This document shows, in pieces, positions 17,023 through 25,391 of a DNA stretch of 44,931 nucleotides. This DNA is from Hungatella sp. Its GTDB lineage: Bacteria; Bacillota; Clostridia; Lachnospirales; Lachnospiraceae. The stretch covers positions 1 through 44,931 of the forward strand of contig JAAWBS010000047.1 of the NCBI GenBank assembly GCA_022792815.1, in the 5' to 3' direction. The translations under genes and the position numbers were made by a program. The notes below the pieces were generated by a model that had not been told where the DNA came from, searched no databases, and saw only the letters and a program-made list of their open reading frames with translations. Numbering within the stretch: the stretch's first letter is position 1; every line of letters starts with the position of its first letter.

Positions 17023-17956
17023 GCCGGTTTATCTGATTTTCGGGGAAGAGGCATTCTTAAAAAAAAGCTATAAGAACCAGATGAAGCAGGCCATGGTGGG
17101 GGATGACACCATGAATTTCCACCAGTTTGAGGGAAAAGGGGTGGACTTAAAGGAAGTCATCAGCCTGGCAGATACCATGCCCTTTTTTGGAGACAGGCGT
17201 CTGATCCTTTTGGAGGACACAGGACTCTTTAAAAGCTCCGGGGCAGAGGTTTTAGTGGACTATCTGCCATCCATGCCGGAGACCACCCATCTGCTGTTTG
17301 CGGAGTCAGAGGTGGATAAGAGGAACAGGCTGTACAAGAAGGTGAAGAGCCTGGGGTATGCGGCCCAGATGGACAGGCAGGACGCCAGACAGCTTTCGGC
17401 CTGGGCGGGAGGAATCCTGGCCAGAGAGGGGAAGAAGATCACAGCGCGGACCATGGAGCTGTTTCTCGGCAAGACCGGGGACGACATGGAGAATATCCGC
17501 ATGGAGCTGGAGAAGCTGATCAGCTATACCCTGGGCCGTGAGGTGATCACCGACGAGGATGTGGAGGAGATCTGCACCAATCGGGTCACCAACAAGATCT
17601 TCGACATGGTGGCAGCCATCGCAGGCAGAAAGACCAGACTGGCCATGGACTTGTATGAGGATCTGCTGACCCTGAAGGAACCGCCTATGAGGATCCTGTT
17701 TCTCATCGCCAGGCAGTTTAACCAGATTCTCCAGGTGAAGGAATTGATGAGCCAGGGCATGGACCGGGGGAGTATCGCCTCCAAGCTTAAGATGCAGCCT
17801 TTCGTGGTGGGAAAGGTGATGCCCTGGGCCAGGACCTTTTCTAAGGAGCAGATCTTGTCCTATGTCAACTTGTGCGTGGATGCGGAGGAGGCTGTGAAGA
17901 CCGGGCATCTGGGAGAACGCCTGGCGGTGGAGCTGCTGATCGCCAGAGAGTATTGA
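16982..17956 (+). CDS. holA: DNA polymerase III subunit delta
   Basis: 324 residues. Delta opens the sliding clamp within the clamp-loader complex at replication forks. Typical features are YLIFGEEAFLKKSYKNQ at the N-terminus, FFGDRRLILLED, LLFAESEVDKRNRLYKKV, and the C-terminal collar domain with ILFLIARQFNQILQVKEL and HLGERLAVELLI. The first part is an AAA+-like fold without a functional Walker A, as usual for delta. The ATG at 16982 has GGAGG nine bases upstream; a TTG at 16964 lies before that site. It overlaps the ATL gene and ends at a bidirectional terminator shared with rpsT. Confidence 0.93.
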   Translation: MKVLSQDMKEGTYKPVYLIFGEEAFLKKSYKNQMKQAMVGDDTMNFHQFEGKGVDLKEVISLADTMPFFGDRRLILLEDTGLFKSSGAEVLVDYLPSMPETTHLLFAESEVDKRNRLYKKVKSLGYAAQMDRQDARQLSAWAGGILAREGKKITARTMELFLGKTGDDMENIRMELEKLISYTLGREVITDEDVEEICTNRVTNKIFDMVAAIAGRKTRLAMDLYEDLLTLKEPPMRILFLIARQFNQILQVKELMSQGMDRGSIASKLKMQPFVVGKVMPWARTFSKEQILSYVNLCVDAEEAVKTGHLGERLAVELLIAREY

Positions 17957-17993
17957 GTCGTGTTCGCCATAGTTGACACCCGAATCTGTGAGA

Positions 17994-18038
17994 CAAAAAA
18001 ACCCTGTCACCGCCACACCTGCGGTTTCAGGGTTTTTA
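17994..18038. terminator. Bidirectional terminator between holA and rpsT
   Basis: AAACCCTG (17999-18006) pairs with CAGGGTTT (18028-18035) with an inner CCGC/GCGG helix. A-tract on the left and T-tract on the right provide U-runs on both strands, fitting the convergent holA (+) and rpsT (-) genes. Confidence 0.9.
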
Positions 18039-18080
18039 TCTGTGTATGATCGAAATCATGACAAAATTCCAATCCGAATC

Positions 18081-18344
18081 TTAAGACATGGCACTTACGG
18101 CCTTGCTGAGTCTGGCAACTTTCCTGGAAGCAGTGTTCTTGTGGTATACACCCTTGGTGCAGGCCTTGTCAATCTCGGAAGTTGCGTTTACCAAACATGC
18201 CTGTGCAGCAGCCTTGTCACCGGCAGTGATAGCAGCTTCCACCTTCTTGATAGAAGTTTTAACTTTGGATCTGATCGATTTGTTTCTTGCGGTCTTGGTT
18301 TCGGTAACTAAGATTCTCTTCTTAGCTGATTTAATGTTAGCCAA
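18081..18344 (-). CDS. rpsT: 30S ribosomal protein S20
   Basis: 87 residues, a Lys/Arg/Ala-rich helical protein that binds 16S rRNA early in 30S assembly. The sequence ANIKSAKKRILVTETKTARN, then TSIKKVEAAI and a Lys-rich C-terminus are diagnostic. The start is the TTG at 18344-18342, giving the conserved MANIKSAKKR N-terminus, with GGAGG eight bases upstream; a GTG at 18353 lies inside that ribosome binding site. A UUG start is also known for E. coli rpsT, where it takes part in autogenous translational control. It faces holA and is divergent from gpr, with its own strong promoter. Confidence 0.96.
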   Translation of the reverse strand: MANIKSAKKRILVTETKTARNKSIRSKVKTSIKKVEAAITAGDKAAAQACLVNATSEIDKACTKGVYHKNTASRKVARLSKAVSAMS

Positions 18345-18437
18345 TCTGGACACCTCCGATAGAATTAATATGGATAAAAATCTTTGGTTTGCATCAAAGT
18401 CTGGACACGGACAGTTTTAATGTAAACATGCTTTAAT

Positions 18438-18466
18438 ATTTTATCGAATAAGAGGTGGAATGTCAA
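18438..18466 (-). promoter_or_regulatory. rpsT promoter
   Basis: On the minus strand: perfect TTGACA (18466-18461), 17-bp spacer, TAAAAT (18443-18438). The transcript would carry a leader of roughly 85 nt. The nonamer GTGTCCAGA occurs twice in it, at 18408-18400 and just before the start codon at 18353-18345. Confidence 0.85.
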
Positions 18467-18529
18467 TACATATTTCCCGGATTTTTGCAAAAAATGTGAT
18501 TAGATTGTAATTATTCAGGAGGGACAGAT

Positions 18530-19483
18530 ATGTTTGAGATTCGTACGGATTTGGCGGTGGAAGAGAAGGAGAGTTTTCCGGGGAAGGGCACCGAGGTGAC
18601 GGGAGTGTCTCTGCGGGAGTGGAGGAAGGCTTTCAGCAAGATCAAGCTGACCGAGGTGGCCATCCTGGACGAGCACGGGGCCAAAGCGATGGGAAAGCCG
18701 AAGGGCACCTACATCACCATGGAGGCCAAGGCGCTGGCCAAGGGAGACGAAGACTACCACAGGGAGGTGTCAGGGGAACTGGCCGTGCAGCTGAAACGGA
18801 TGGTGAAAGAACTAAAGAGGCAGGGGGAGGTACCGGACAGAGAAAATATCCATGTGCTGGCAGTGGGGCTGGGGAATCCGTCGGTGACTCCGGACGCCCT
18901 GGGGCCGAAGGTGCTGGGCAACCTGAAGGTGAATCGGAACATAACGGAGGAGAAAACCGTGGTCTTAAGCGGCATCGTCCCCGGGGTTATGGCCCAGACC
19001 GGCATGGAGACGGCGGAGATTCTGAAAGGGATTCTCCATGAGACCAAACCGGATCTGGTGGTGGCTGTGGATGCCCTGGCGGCCAGAAGCATACGGCGCC
19101 TGGGGACGACGCTCCAGCTGACCAACACGGGGATCCATCCGGGTTCCGGGGTGGGCAATCACCGCCACAGCCTCACAAAGGAGAGCCTGGGGATTCCGGT
19201 GCTGGCCATCGGTGTGCCCACGGTGGTGGGGGCGGCGGCCATTGTCCATGACACCATATCCACGCTGATCCAGACCCTGGCCAGTCATGCCCAGACCGAG
19301 AAAACGGGAGAATTTCTGGAGCAGCTGAGTCCGGAGGAACAGTATCAGCTGATCTGTGAGCTGCTGGAGCCGGAATTCGGGGCTCTCTATGTGACGCCGC
19401 CGGATATCGACCAGACGGTGAAACGGCTGAGCTATACGATCTCCGAGGGGATCCATATGGCTTTTTATCCCAAATGGGAATGA
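18530..19483 (+). CDS. gpr: GPR endopeptidase (spore germination protease)
   Basis: 317 residues. GPR degrades the DNA-protecting small acid-soluble proteins when spores germinate; it is made in the forespore as a zymogen. Family landmarks are IRTDLAVE at the N-terminus, VLAVGLGNPSVTPDALGPKV, VPGVMAQTGMETAE, VDALAARSIRRLGTTLQL and TGIHPGSGVGNHR. Only about four residues precede the conserved IRTDLAVE, so the propeptide is much shorter than the 15-16 residues of Bacillus. The start ATG 18530 follows CAGGAGGG. It stands first in a gpr-spoIIP pair, as in most spore formers. No convincing sigma-G promoter could be picked by eye. Confidence 0.96.
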   Translation: MFEIRTDLAVEEKESFPGKGTEVTGVSLREWRKAFSKIKLTEVAILDEHGAKAMGKPKGTYITMEAKALAKGDEDYHREVSGELAVQLKRMVKELKRQGEVPDRENIHVLAVGLGNPSVTPDALGPKVLGNLKVNRNITEEKTVVLSGIVPGVMAQTGMETAEILKGILHETKPDLVVAVDALAARSIRRLGTTLQLTNTGIHPGSGVGNHRHSLTKESLGIPVLAIGVPTVVGAAAIVHDTISTLIQTLASHAQTEKTGEFLEQLSPEEQYQLICELLEPEFGALYVTPPDIDQTVKRLSYTISEGIHMAFYPKWE

Positions 19484-19592
19484 ACCGACAGGGCCAAGCA
19501 GGGCTTGTTTGAGAAAGATTGAGGAAAATAAGCAAAACAGAGAGTTTCCTTCATATGATAGATTAAAAGAGTCTTGCAAAGGGATCGGAGGC

Positions 19593-20957
19593 ATGAGGCG
19601 GTTTCGTTACAGCTTGAGTCAGGTACTGAGGATGATCATGGCGGCGACAGGCGGGATTCTGATTCTGGCGCTGGCGGGGACGTATGAAAAGGGACAGAAG
19701 GTACAGGAAGAGGGGTGGGCGCTGAAGGAGTTTGAGAGGGATTTTTTTCAGGAGGGGCTGGCAGCCATCTTTCGCCTGGGCTATCCGGGCGCTGCAGATG
19801 AGGCCTATGGGGCAGATTCGGGGGAAGACAGCTGGGAAAAAAGACTTCTGCTCTGGATCGGGGGCAGAAATCCCCGGATGAGATGGAAAGAGGGACAGGA
19901 GGCGGACGACGGCTTCTCCTCAGACCCGGACCCTTCCTTTGCCCCTTATCTGGAGAGTCGGAGGGTGGTGGCGGAGTCCAGCTATCTCTTGTTCGGCGGG
20001 GGAGAGGAGACCGGAATTGAGAAGGCGGATCTGGCCGGAGTCTGGGAGAGCGGACAGGACCTTGGAGAAGGCGGGGAGGCGGGGAGAGAGAAAGAACCGG
20101 CCGCGGGACAAGTGCAGAGTCTGCCGGCAGGCACTGCGGCCCGCCATCTCTCCGGTGATCTTCCGGTGACGGGAACCAGCTATGTGATGGAGCAGCTGGC
20201 TGACTACGATTTCCTGATGAAACATTTTTTCAGCGTCCACTCCTCCACCACAGCCGGGAGAGACGAGATGAATGCGGCCAAACTGCTGGGAGAAGACCTG
20301 TCTTTAGAAAAGGACGGGGACAACCCGCAGATTCTGATCTACCACACCCATTCTCAGGAGACTTTTGCGGACTACGGTCCGGACCGGCCGGATGCCACGG
20401 TGGTTGGAATCGGGGATTATCTGACAGAGCTTCTGGAGGCCAAGGGTTACCGCGTCATCCACAATAAGGAGGTCTATGACCTGGTGGATGGGGAGCTTGA
20501 CCGAAGCAAGGCCTATGATTATGCCCTGAGCGGCATCACAGGCTTCCTGCAGCAGTACCCGTCCATCCAGGTGGTTCTGGATATCCATAGAGACGGTGTG
20601 AGGGAAAACTTACATATGGTGTCTGAGATCAACGGAAAGCCTACGGCGCCCATCATGTTCTTCAACGGCATGAGCCAGACTCCGGAGGGCCCCATCGAGT
20701 ATCTGCCAAACCCCTACAAGGAACAGAACCTGGCCTTCAGCCTGCAGATGCAGCTGGATGCGGCGGCGTATTTTCCGGGCCTGACCAGGAAGATCTACTT
20801 AAAAGGGTTTCGCTACAATCTCCACCTGCGTCCCCGCTCCGCTCTCATCGAGGTGGGAGCCCAGACCAACACCTACGAGGAGGCCCGAAATGCCATGGAG
20901 CCGCTGGCAGAGCTTCTTGATATGGTGCTCTGTCCGAAAGAGGCAGGGGAGCCATAA
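19593..20957 (+). CDS. spoIIP: Stage II sporulation protein P (peptidoglycan hydrolase)
   Basis: 454 residues. SpoIIP is a mother-cell amidase/endopeptidase that works with SpoIID and SpoIIM to thin septal peptidoglycan during engulfment. A membrane anchor (VLRMIMAATGGILILALAGTY) is followed by a long low-complexity Glu/Gly-rich stretch and then the SpoIIP hydrolase domain. Conserved metal-binding motifs are ILIYHTHSQETF (His251, His253) and VVLDIHRDG (His332). The ATG at 19593 is preferred, with AAGGGA eight bases upstream; the frame is open back to a TTG at 19509, but no ribosome binding site supports that start. It follows gpr and is succeeded by the inserted ABC module rather than lepA. 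Confidence 0.93.
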   Translation: MRRFRYSLSQVLRMIMAATGGILILALAGTYEKGQKVQEEGWALKEFERDFFQEGLAAIFRLGYPGAADEAYGADSGEDSWEKRLLLWIGGRNPRMRWKEGQEADDGFSSDPDPSFAPYLESRRVVAESSYLLFGGGEETGIEKADLAGVWESGQDLGEGGEAGREKEPAAGQVQSLPAGTAARHLSGDLPVTGTSYVMEQLADYDFLMKHFFSVHSSTTAGRDEMNAAKLLGEDLSLEKDGDNPQILIYHTHSQETFADYGPDRPDATVVGIGDYLTELLEAKGYRVIHNKEVYDLVDGELDRSKAYDYALSGITGFLQQYPSIQVVLDIHRDGVRENLHMVSEINGKPTAPIMFFNGMSQTPEGPIEYLPNPYKEQNLAFSLQMQLDAAAYFPGLTRKIYLKGFRYNLHLRPRSALIEVGAQTNTYEEARNAMEPLAELLDMVLCPKEAGEP

Positions 20958-20995
20958 AGAGGCAGGATGACAGTTTTAACAAGAAATTATTTATA

Positions 20996-21027
20996 AAATT
21001 TGCCTAAAATATTGCAAATTTGCCTAA
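20996..21027 (+). promoter_or_regulatory. Candidate operator: direct repeats before the AraR-type regulator
   Basis: AAATTTGCCTAA occurs at 20996-21007 and 21016-21027, spaced exactly 20 bp, which is two helical turns. The palindrome GCAAATTTGC overlaps the second copy (21014-21023). They lie 16 bp upstream of the -35 box, so they fit an operator for the adjacent regulator or an activator site. Confidence 0.5.
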
Positions 21028-21042
21028 TTTCTTTTGTGTAAC

Positions 21043-21071
21043 TTGTCTTCTTAATCCTGTTTCGATATAAT
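21043..21071 (+). promoter_or_regulatory. Promoter of the regulator-ABC import module 1
   Basis: TTGTCT (21043-21048), a 17-bp spacer and perfect TATAAT (21066-21071). Transcription would start near 21078, just ahead of the ribosome binding site GAGGTGA. Confidence 0.75.
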
Positions 21072-21094
21072 ACACGTATGAGGTGAGGCACTTG

Positions 21095-22180
21095 TTGAGA
21101 TATAAAGAGATCAAACAGCAGCTTTTGAATCTGGTAGATCACATGTCTCCCGGAGAGAAACTTCCGCCCCGGCTGACTCTCTGCAAAAGGTTTGATACAA
21201 ACAGGAGGACGCTGGATAAAGCGGCGGCGGAGCTCTGCGCGGAGGGGGTTTTGTACTCGATCAAAGGCAGCGGGACATTCATCAATGCTCTCAGAAAGGA
21301 AACCATGTATGAGGCGGAAAACTGGGGGCTGATTCTTCCGAACGTGAGAATGCCGGTCTTTGCCAATCTCGCTCAGGCCATCGAGAGCTTTGCCAACTCC
21401 AAAGGGATCAATCTGATCCTCTGCAATTCCGACGAGGATATTGGGAAACAGGAGGGATACATTCGGAGATTGACGAAATCTCCAATATCCGGATTTATCA
21501 TGATCCCGGTGGTCGAAGATGATATGTTTACCAATATCAATGTCTATACGAGATTGCTGGAGACAAAAATTCCCCTGGTTTTTTGCAGCAGGGTGGTACC
21601 CCATATCAATGTCCCCGTGGTCATGGTCAATAATTTTTACGGCGGATATATCGCCACAAAGCATCTTCTGGAGCAGGGATACCGCAACATTGCATTCATA
21701 GCAATCCACGATCACAACAAGGGGACCATGACCGGAGAGCGATGCCAGGGATATATCAGCGCGCTGATGGAGTCCCATATCCCGGTAAATTACCGGTGGA
21801 TTTTGCTGGAAAATGAATTTGAAGATTCCGAAGCGGCCTATGAAAGAATTCGGCAGCTGTTAGCATCCGACCGGCAGATCGATGCCGTCTTTGGCGTCAA
21901 CGACGAGACCTGTAAGATCGTCTATCAGGCCATAAAGGACAGCGGCCTGTGTATATCTGACCAAGTGGGAGTGATCGGTTTTGATAATATCTCTCACTGT
22001 GAAGCTATGACACCGCCGCTGACCTCCCTCACCTATCACGGTGAGGATATCGCCGCGATCGCTGCCGAGATCCTGTGGAACATCACACAGGGGACCTATG
22101 TGCCTCCGGATTATCCCTATTATTTCTGCCAGCCCCGGATTATGTGCAGGGACAGCTGTCTGGGGCCAATCCGAAGATGA
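21095..22180 (+). CDS. AraR-type regulator (GntR helix-turn-helix fused to LacI-type sugar-binding domain)
   Basis: 361 residues. The N-terminal 65 residues are a GntR winged helix (YKEIKQQLLNLVD, GEKLPPRLTLCKRF, GSGTFI). They are fused to a periplasmic-binding-protein-like domain of the LacI/GalR type, with VVMVNNFYGGYIATKHLLEQGYRNIAFI and QVGVIGFDNISHCEAMTPPLTSL. This combination is known from AraR, a carbohydrate-responsive repressor. The TTG at 21095 is chosen by the ribosome binding site GAGGTGA eight bases upstream; GTG 21083 and TTG 21092 are poorer. Being first in a regulator-importer cluster, it probably responds to the imported carbohydrate and controls its own promoter. Confidence 0.88.
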   Translation: MRYKEIKQQLLNLVDHMSPGEKLPPRLTLCKRFDTNRRTLDKAAAELCAEGVLYSIKGSGTFINALRKETMYEAENWGLILPNVRMPVFANLAQAIESFANSKGINLILCNSDEDIGKQEGYIRRLTKSPISGFIMIPVVEDDMFTNINVYTRLLETKIPLVFCSRVVPHINVPVVMVNNFYGGYIATKHLLEQGYRNIAFIAIHDHNKGTMTGERCQGYISALMESHIPVNYRWILLENEFEDSEAAYERIRQLLASDRQIDAVFGVNDETCKIVYQAIKDSGLCISDQVGVIGFDNISHCEAMTPPLTSLTYHGEDIAAIAAEILWNITQGTYVPPDYPYYFCQPRIMCRDSCLGPIRR

Positions 22181-22194
22181 TGAAAAGCGTTCGG

Positions 22195-22219
22195 ATCGGC
22201 AATCGGCGCCATTGCCGAT
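22195..22219 (+). other. Hairpin between regulator and binding-protein gene
   Basis: ATCGGCAAT (22195-22203) is perfectly complementary to ATTGCCGAT (22211-22219) with a seven-base loop. No T-run follows. It may set the transcript ratio or protect the downstream binding-protein mRNA. Confidence 0.55.
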
Positions 22220-22265
22220 TCGGAAGGCTTCATATAGAAGAACAATCACATGAAAGGAGAATGCT

Positions 22266-23585
22266 ATGAACAGAAAGATGACGGCCGGGCTTGTGATCGG
22301 ATGTTTGATGATGGGATGTCTCGGAGGATGCAAAGGCGGCAATCCGCCGAAAGGGCATTCAGAGCCTGTAAAGGCGGAGACGGATTCCGGACACGGGAAC
22401 GGTCAAGGGACTGACGGGGATGTGACCATCACCCTCTGGCATCGATGGAGCAGCCTGACAGAGGAGGCGCTGATGAATCTCATCGCCGAATTCGAGGAGG
22501 CCAACCCTGATATCCACGTAGAAGTCACGGCCAAATCAGGAGAGTACTTCACCCTGCTGCAGTCTATGATAGCCGACGCGGCTGCAGGCAATGACCTGCC
22601 GGATGTGTTTGTGGGCGGTTACAACCTTTTGAATTATATCGCAACCGAGTTAAAGCCTGTGAAGATCCAGGAGCTGGCCCCCTCTCAGAGTGACATGGAC
22701 AAGCTGTACTCCTATTTTGAACCCGGCATGCTGGAGCTGGCTCAATATGGGGGAGAACAGGTGGGTCTGCCCTTTGCGGTCAGTATCATGCCCATGTACA
22801 TCAACATGGATCTCTTTCGGCAGGCCGGGCTGACGCAGGAGGATATTCCGACTACCTGGGATGAGGTGTTTGAAGTCGCCGATATCATCGAGAGCCATAC
22901 GGACGCCGTCGGTGTTCAGATCCACAACATGGCGGACGCATGGGGGGACCAGGCACTGATTTTCTCCCGGGGAGGCCGGCTGTTGACCGAGGACAAACAG
23001 AGATGTGATTTTACCAATGAGGGCTGTATCGCTGCCCTGACCATGTGGCAGGACCTCTACAAGAAGGGCTATGCCACCCAGCTTTCCTCCAGTGAGATCC
23101 AATCCACCTTTACCTCCGGGAACCTGGCGATCTACTGTACCTCCATCATGTCGGTGAACACCATCGCCGATTACAGCGATTTTGAGGTCAGGATCTGCAA
23201 GACGCCCTCTTTCCAGGGCTATGATTTACAGCTCCCATCCGGCGGCGCGGCGCTGATTTCTTTTGCAAAGGATGAAAAGAAGCAGAACGCAGTGTGGGCT
23301 TTTCTGGACTATGCCAGCAGCGAGGGGATGGTGAACTGGGCTCATGACTCCGGGTATCTGTGCCCCACTGACGTCGAACTGGAGCTGAACGATGCGATGA
23401 AGGCTGCCTATGAGTGCCTTCCCTACAGCGTGGCGTGGGAATGCTGGCCCGGCGGGTCTGTGGGCATGGCGATTGACAGTATGTGGATCACCACCCGCAA
23501 CGAAATCCTCTGGGAGGGAGCCGATGTGGTAAGCACCTTAACCAAGCTGGAGGAGACGTGCAACGGGATGCTGGAGAACAAGTGA
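22266..23585 (+). CDS. ABC importer solute-binding lipoprotein (carbohydrate type), module 1
   Basis: 439 residues. The signal peptide ends at the lipobox LGGC (Cys22), followed by a Gly/Asp-rich tether. The mature part belongs to the extracellular solute-binding protein family 1, with ITLWHRWSSLTEEALMNLI, LPDVFVGGYNLL, GLPFAVSIMPMYINMDLF, PTTWDEVFEVADII and FTSGNLAIYCTS. It captures a solute, most likely a sugar or oligosaccharide, and delivers it to the two permeases encoded downstream. The start ATG 22266 follows AAAGGAG. No separate promoter is apparent, so it may share the regulator's transcript. Confidence 0.93.
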   Translation: MNRKMTAGLVIGCLMMGCLGGCKGGNPPKGHSEPVKAETDSGHGNGQGTDGDVTITLWHRWSSLTEEALMNLIAEFEEANPDIHVEVTAKSGEYFTLLQSMIADAAAGNDLPDVFVGGYNLLNYIATELKPVKIQELAPSQSDMDKLYSYFEPGMLELAQYGGEQVGLPFAVSIMPMYINMDLFRQAGLTQEDIPTTWDEVFEVADIIESHTDAVGVQIHNMADAWGDQALIFSRGGRLLTEDKQRCDFTNEGCIAALTMWQDLYKKGYATQLSSSEIQSTFTSGNLAIYCTSIMSVNTIADYSDFEVRICKTPSFQGYDLQLPSGGAALISFAKDEKKQNAVWAFLDYASSEGMVNWAHDSGYLCPTDVELELNDAMKAAYECLPYSVAWECWPGGSVGMAIDSMWITTRNEILWEGADVVSTLTKLEETCNGMLENK

Positions 23586-23608
23586 CGACGCAGCCGGAGG
23601 AAAGAACG

Positions 23609-24430
23609 ATGAAGTTTATCTATGACAAACGCGAATACGCAGTGACCACCTGGACCCTGGAGCACATGCCCCTGAGAGAGGCCCTGGATACCTTTGACCG
23701 GCATGGTTTCAAGAATATTGAGATCTGGGCGGATACGGTTCACCTGGACCCCAGGTGTGAACCGGACATCCGGGGAACGAAAAGGCAGCTCCTTGGACTT
23801 GGCATGCAGGTACATTCCCTGCATGCCCCCTTCCGAAACTATAAGAATCCTCCCGGAGAGGAGAAAGCATTCCGCCGCTTTCGGACCGATACGATAAAAA
23901 AGACCATGGATTACGCATACGAGCTGGGAAGCAGGATCCTGGTCATGCATGCGGTGGACCGGAAGGAATACAACTATTCGGAGGATCAGATTCCTCTGGT
24001 ACAGGACTATGTGGGAGAGATTGCCCGCTACGGGGCTAAAAACGGCATAGAGCTGGCCATCGAGGATATTCCGCCCGGGACAGAGGATGATGAGATCTAC
24101 ACCAGTCTGGAAAACCAGAGGCGGCTGTTTGCGGACCTGGGTGTCAGATACTGTCTGGACATCGGGCATGTGCCTTTGCTGGGCGCGGATCTGTTCCGGG
24201 AGGTAGAGGCGGCCGGCTCTGACCTGATCACCTTTCACATCCATAACAATTACGGTGTCTCAGATGATCACAATCTGCCTGACGACGGAGCCATCGACTG
24301 GCCAAAGCTTCACGACTATATCCGGGACACCGGTTTTAAAGGGGAATTTGTGCTGGAGATCTACGGCGGAGCCGACAGAGAAAAGGAACTGGATACCTTA
24401 ATGCGGATGGACCGCTTATTCCAGACATAA
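23609..24430 (+). CDS. Sugar phosphate isomerase/epimerase-type TIM barrel
   Basis: 273 residues of the xylose isomerase-like TIM barrel (AP_endonuc_2) family. Putative metal ligands are Glu in LAIEDIPPG, Asp and His in YCLDIGHV, His in FHIHNN and Glu in FVLEIYGG near the C-terminus. Such enzymes isomerise or epimerise ketoses, inosose or keto acids; some are endonuclease IV relatives, but the sugar ABC context favours a carbohydrate substrate. The start is ATG 23609 with GGAGG eight bases upstream; an open frame reaches back into the preceding gene but lacks support. Placed between binding protein and permeases, it probably acts on the imported compound. Confidence 0.88.
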   Translation: MKFIYDKREYAVTTWTLEHMPLREALDTFDRHGFKNIEIWADTVHLDPRCEPDIRGTKRQLLGLGMQVHSLHAPFRNYKNPPGEEKAFRRFRTDTIKKTMDYAYELGSRILVMHAVDRKEYNYSEDQIPLVQDYVGEIARYGAKNGIELAIEDIPPGTEDDEIYTSLENQRRLFADLGVRYCLDIGHVPLLGADLFREVEAAGSDLITFHIHNNYGVSDDHNLPDDGAIDWPKLHDYIRDTGFKGEFVLEIYGGADREKELDTLMRMDRLFQT

Positions 24431-24470
24431 AGTTCCCTGTATGGAGCAGAGCCGAGGAAAGGAGAGGATG

Positions 24471-25391
24471 ATGGTGTTAAAAAATGAAAAAGATTTGCCG
24501 GCCAGGAGGCGTGTTCGCCGGGAGGCAGCCGGTTTCTGGCTGTGGCTTTTCCCGGTGGCAGCGGCCTATGGGGTGTTTAAGTACTGGCCTATGTGCTACA
24601 GCTTCATCTTAAGCTTTGCCAACTGGAACTTTATCTCCGACTTCTCATGGGTAGGGCTGAGCAACTATACCAACATGTTTTCAAAGACCATGTTTATTAA
24701 AGGCATGGTCAATACCCTGAAATACATCGTGTACCTGTTCCCGTTTTTTGTGATCCTGCCTCTGGTGCTGTCGGTGATGCTGCTGAATGTCCGAAACAGA
24801 TTTGCGCAGGAACTGTACAAAACCCTGTTTTTTATTCCCAATATCCTGGCTCTCTCCATCGTCTGTATGGTATGGCTGTGGATCTTTTCCTCCTCCTACG
24901 GACTGCTGAACAATTCTTTGGTCAGACTTGGGATGGCTCCGGTAAACTGGCTGACCAACAGCAGGACTGCATTTTCCTGTATCGTGGCTGTCTGCGGGTG
25001 GAAATATCTGGGCATGAATATGATCCTGTTTATCGCCGGTCTGCTGAATATCTCCAGGGATTGTGTGGAGGCGGCGTACATCGACGGTGCCGGCGGCTGG
25101 CAGTGCTTCTGGCGCATCAAGATGCCGCTGTTAGCGCCCACTACCGTCTATGTGGTGATCACCTCTGTTATTTTTGCGGCAGAGCGGGGGTTTACGGCCA
25201 TCAGTGTCCTCACCTCCGGCGGACCTTCCTACACCACGACCAACTTATCCTATGTGATCTATGAATTTGCCTTCAAGTATTACAACATCGGTACGGCCAG
25301 CGCGATTTCGACCTTTACATCCCTCTTTTTCCTTATGCTCACGATCATTATGATGCGCACCATGGGAGGATACGGATATCATGAAGAATAA
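24471..25391 (+). CDS. ABC importer permease, MalF/UgpA type, module 1
   Basis: 306 residues with six membrane helices and the cytoplasmic EAA loop (EAAYIDGAGGWQCFWRIKMP) that docks on the ATPase. It belongs to the first-permease class of carbohydrate ABC importers. The start is chosen at ATG 24471, with AAAGGAG six bases upstream; ATG 24468 and ATG 24441 are alternatives. The 3' end overlaps the next permease gene by 11 bp, indicating translational coupling. No ATPase gene accompanies the pair. Confidence 0.92.
   Translation: MVLKNEKDLPARRRVRREAAGFWLWLFPVAAAYGVFKYWPMCYSFILSFANWNFISDFSWVGLSNYTNMFSKTMFIKGMVNTLKYIVYLFPFFVILPLVLSVMLLNVRNRFAQELYKTLFFIPNILALSIVCMVWLWIFSSSYGLLNNSLVRLGMAPVNWLTNSRTAFSCIVAVCGWKYLGMNMILFIAGLLNISRDCVEAAYIDGAGGWQCFWRIKMPLLAPTTVYVVITSVIFAAERGFTAISVLTSGGPSYTTTNLSYVIYEFAFKYYNIGTASAISTFTSLFFLMLTIIMMRTMGGYGYHEE

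Noticed and set aside
20987..21778. 263-codon minus-strand frame opposite the AraR-type regulator
   Set aside because: Antisense to a gene with clear GntR and LacI-type domains; no independent start signals.
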